Shown here: one piece after another, positions 5,342 through 6,965 of the stretch | How the letters are laid out: the number at the start of each line of letters is the position of its first letter | How positions within the stretch are numbered: the first letter of the stretch is position 1 | DNA from: an uncultured Opitutaceae bacterium | GTDB lineage: Bacteria > Verrucomicrobiota > Verrucomicrobiae > Opitutales > Opitutaceae | NCBI GenBank assembly: GCA_946482625.1 | Contig: CAMLSH010000208.1 | Location: 1-6,965 of the forward strand | Direction: 5' to 3' | Length of the DNA stretch: 6,965 bases | Program-made: the position numbers and the translations under genes | The notes under the pieces: model-generated | The model's database searches: none | Told to the model about the DNA's origin: nothing | The model's input: only the letters and a program-made list of their open reading frames with translations

Positions 5342-5358
5342 CAGGATCGCGATTCCTG
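5342..5358. terminator. Weak hairpin between convergent genes
   Basis: A CAGGA/TCCTG stem with a 7-base loop lies in the 60-base gap between the GTPase stop (5300) and the lacI-type stop (5361). On the plus strand a T-rich run (GGTTTTCTTC) follows only after an 8-base offset, inside the regulator's coding end. It may be a poor bidirectional terminator; the position is suggestive, the structure is not strong. Confidence 0.25.
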
Positions 5359-5360
5359 CG

Positions 5361-6422
5361 TCAGGTTTTCTTCGCAGTCGCGCGACGTCCGCGGGCTGCG
5401 GTCGCGACGCGCTTGATGGATGCTCCGTCCACCCAGCGACCCTCGACCATAGTCACGGTGGGTGCCTCGGGAACTCCCTTTTCTCCGCGTTGCACCATGC
5501 TAGCCAGAAGCTCGATGGCGCGTGCGCCGATTTCGCCGGGCCGTTCTTGGATGCCCGCAAAACTCGTCGTTGGAGAGGCGCCCACGGAGCTCGATGCGAA
5601 GCCGACAGGCCCGGGAATTCGCAGGCCGAGCCGCTTGGCGATCGCGCTCTCATCCTCAATGCCGGCGGAGACAATGACGTCGGGGCGCTCGCGCTCGAAC
5701 CAGACGTTGAGATCCGCCGGTTGCTCGCCCTCGTAGATGAGCGGTTGCACCGGCTCCGTGCCGCCAAACGTATTTTGCCAGGCGGCGGCAGCCGAGAAAC
5801 TGTGGTGCACGCGCACGTCGTGTTCCGCCCGCAGCACCAGCCCGATCCGTTTGTACTGAAGTTCTTTCAACGTCCGGCAGAGCATCATCATGTTGCTGAA
5901 TTGATGTGGCACCACGCGGTGAAAGTGCGGCGAGAGCATGCTGTAGGAGGTGGAGACGACGGAGAATTCCCGCCAATCCAACAGTCGCTCGAACTCGCGG
6001 GGTGTGCGCACGGGAAGGAGCAGCAGGCCCTCGATTCCCCGGCTTCGGAGGATGCGCTGCAAGTCGGTCCGCGGCGTATCCTTATCGTCGATATGCATCA
6101 CGCTCAGACTGTAGCCGAGCGAGTCCGCGCGCTGTTGCGCCCGCTCGATCATTTCGGAGACGTAAGCGGATTTGCTTTCCTTGGGGATCGTGGTGATGGC
6201 GCAGAGCGTTGACTGGAAATTCGTTTTCCGCCTGCTCCGCAGATGGTGCATCAGCTTCGAGACCTCGGGGTCGGGGCGGTAGTTTAGTTTCTCCGCTATC
6301 TGCCGGACCCGTGCGCAGGTCGCCGCTGAAATTTTCGGATGGCTGCGCAACGCCATGGAAACCGCGGTGGAGCTGATACCCGCAATGCCGGCGATCATGC
6401 GAATGGTGGGAGGGGTGGACAT
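5361..6422 (-). CDS. LacI-family transcriptional regulator
   Basis: A DNA-binding repressor or activator of 353 residues, normally dimeric and responding to a sugar or a related ligand. Seen: the helix-turn-helix at about residues 6-27 (TIRMIAGIAGISSTAVSMALRS), the following SHPKISAATCARVRQIAEKLNYRPDP (28-52) typical of the family, and a periplasmic-binding-protein-like effector domain from about 70 to 335. That domain includes GIEGLLLLPV, RPDVIVSAGIEDESAI, IPGPVGFASSS, FAGIQERPGEIGARAIELL and a final VEGRWVDGASI. The hinge reads DPEVSKLMHHLRS instead of the usual PNxxARSL, a variant that may alter operator preference. A basic Arg/Lys-rich tail closes the protein. The ATG at 6422 gives the standard N-terminus; no Shine-Dalgarno is visible. 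It is divergent from a probable TonB-dependent receptor gene across about 400 bases, so it most likely controls that locus and itself. The ligand cannot be deduced. Confidence 0.95.
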   Translation of the reverse strand: MSTPPTIRMIAGIAGISSTAVSMALRSHPKISAATCARVRQIAEKLNYRPDPEVSKLMHHLRSRRKTNFQSTLCAITTIPKESKSAYVSEMIERAQQRADSLGYSLSVMHIDDKDTPRTDLQRILRSRGIEGLLLLPVRTPREFERLLDWREFSVVSTSYSMLSPHFHRVVPHQFSNMMMLCRTLKELQYKRIGLVLRAEHDVRVHHSFSAAAAWQNTFGGTEPVQPLIYEGEQPADLNVWFERERPDVIVSAGIEDESAIAKRLGLRIPGPVGFASSSVGASPTTSFAGIQERPGEIGARAIELLASMVQRGEKGVPEAPTVTMVEGRWVDGASIKRVATAARGRRATAKKT

Positions 6423-6438
6423 AGAGAGGGCAGGGGTT

Positions 6439-6455
6439 TCGATGCGACCTATCGA
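6439..6455. promoter_or_regulatory. Candidate operator near the regulator start
   Basis: TCGAT and ATCGA arms are separated by seven bases, 17 bases upstream of the regulator's ATG, a position suited to autorepression. The arms are short enough to arise by chance in GC-rich DNA. Confidence 0.2.
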
Positions 6456-6727
6456 CCGAGATCCCCGGCGACAAGCCCCGTCGCGGCCTGCCGGATCGAC
6501 TGGACCTGACCGATCCAGGGAAGAGGCGCCCGGTCATCCAGCCGTTGTCGGCATTTCTCCGGACGCCGTATCCGGTTTTCGGACTCAGCGGTCGAGGCGA
6601 TCGATCTCCGCGATGTGGTTAACTGCAAACCGTGGAAGGACTCGGATTGAAAATCTGGCTGTTAATAGTGGCCGCGTTCCTTCGGTCCCCGCCCAGTCCC
6701 ACCCCGACCTCGTTTCCCTCCGCCCCT

Positions 6728-6765
6728 GCCTGTTTCAGCCCCGCGTTCCCGCGGCTGAGTCAGGC
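6728..6765 (+). promoter_or_regulatory. Extended hairpin in the leader of the exported-protein gene
   Basis: Three stacked stems pair GCCTG/CAGGC, TCAGC/GCTGA and CGCG/CGCG, with a TT/GT internal loop, a CC bulge and a TTCC loop. The structure ends 63 bases before the ATG at 6829. No U-tract follows, so it is not a classical terminator. It may act on mRNA stability or translation if transcription starts upstream of it. Confidence 0.5.
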
Positions 6766-6828
6766 CAGATTACCTTCAACTGCCCAACCGCGTCAGCATC
6801 GCGTGGCGATGCCTTATCCTCTGCCCCA

Positions 6829-6965
6829 ATGAAACCAACACATCAGAACTACATCCCGCGCCAGTGCGGTCGCTCTTGGGCGGCCCTCCTGGCGATCGCG
6901 ACCGGGCTTGCCACCCAAGCCTACCCGCAAGCGGTCCCGGCCGCCCCTCAACCTGCACCCGTTGA
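6829..6965 (+). CDS. Exported protein, probable TonB-dependent receptor (5' end only)
   Basis: Only 45 codons are in the window. The N-terminus MKPTHQNYIPRQCGRSWAAL has a basic region followed by a hydrophobic core (AALLAIATGLATQA) and a likely signal-peptidase site after TQA or YPQA. A Pro/Ala-rich mature start (AVPAAPQPAPV) comes next. In Opitutaceae this combination, placed opposite a LacI-family regulator, most often begins a SusC-like or other TonB-dependent outer-membrane receptor, but the plug and barrel are beyond the right edge. ATG at 6829 is chosen because it directly precedes the signal peptide; there is no Shine-Dalgarno, and an in-frame ATG at 6613 would add an unlikely 72-residue extension. 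Export is well supported; the receptor identity is an inference from context. Confidence 0.6.
   Translation, partial: MKPTHQNYIPRQCGRSWAALLAIATGLATQAYPQAVPAAPQPAPV

Larger units (their letters stand above)
6423..6828. promoter_or_regulatory. Divergent regulatory region between the LacI-type regulator and the exported protein
   Basis: About 400 bases without a supported gene. Items seen: TCGAT-N7-ATCGA (6439-6455) 17 bases before the regulator's start; GGTT...AACC with an inner GTTAAC (6617-6631) next to TGCAAACCG, which resembles half of a LacI-type operator with its central CG; a TTGAAA (6647-6652) with no matching -10 box; and an extended hairpin at 6728-6765. The plus frame of the downstream gene is open throughout this region from 6283, but the upstream part does not look like protein and would bury the signal peptide. 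Confidence 0.45.

Noticed and set aside
5490..6212. Plus-strand open frame of 240 codons antisense to the LacI-type gene
   Set aside because: The regulator on the other strand has complete family motifs; the antisense product shows no recognisable domain.
6283..6828. In-frame upstream extension of the exported protein (no stop from 6283, ATG at 6613)
   Set aside because: The signal peptide begins at 6829, and the upstream translation lacks protein-like character and overlaps the regulator gene.
6632..6832. Short plus-strand frame from a GTG, with a hydrophobic start, ending on top of the exported-protein start codon
   Set aside because: The rest is Pro/Ser-rich and low in complexity, there is no ribosome-binding site, and its overlap with the next gene is explained by open GC-rich frames.

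Overview
The window is GC-rich, with densely packed genes on both strands. It carries a LacI-type regulator divergent from a gene with a TonB-receptor-like start, a YceI-type lipocalin, a planctomycete/verrucomicrobial-style His-rich lipoprotein, many starts without a clear Shine-Dalgarno, and coding regions studded with short palindromes. This suggests a Verrucomicrobiota genome, most likely Opitutaceae. That placement is inferred from style and gene content, not from a marker gene.

Left part (1-993): the C-terminal portion of a heavy-metal P1B-type ATPase, running off the left edge. Its reading frame contains three copies of one palindrome family (18-44, 83-111, 261-293), all read in the same frame, plus a different REP-like hairpin at 561-584. 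It converges on two minus-strand genes: a small TPR protein (1881-1519) followed by a membrane-anchored protein of unknown function (1489-1022), which is clearly less GC-rich than its surroundings.

Middle (1915-3054): a strong, nearly symmetrical intrinsic terminator (1915-1955) separates the TPR gene from a second minus-strand unit. That unit is a small two-helix membrane protein translationally coupled (ATGA overlap) to an exported YceI-family protein. About 150 bases between the yceI stop and the terminator hold no recognisable gene.

Right of centre (3258-5300): a tight plus-strand operon that looks like a metal-handling unit. It encodes a His-rich lipoprotein, a 98-residue protein with a C-x4-C motif, and a COG0523/CobW-type G3E GTPase with an intact CxCC metal motif. 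Gaps between the genes are 9 and 12 bases. The likely theme is capture, delivery or insertion of a transition metal (zinc is the commonest choice in COG0523), but the metal cannot be read from sequence.

Right end (5361-6965): a LacI-family regulator on the minus strand, then a roughly 400-base divergent intergenic region with an imperfect long hairpin. It leads into the first 45 codons of an exported protein, probably a TonB-dependent receptor. This is the usual layout of a locally regulated carbohydrate-uptake locus. No rRNA, CRISPR array, insertion sequence or convincing tRNA was found.
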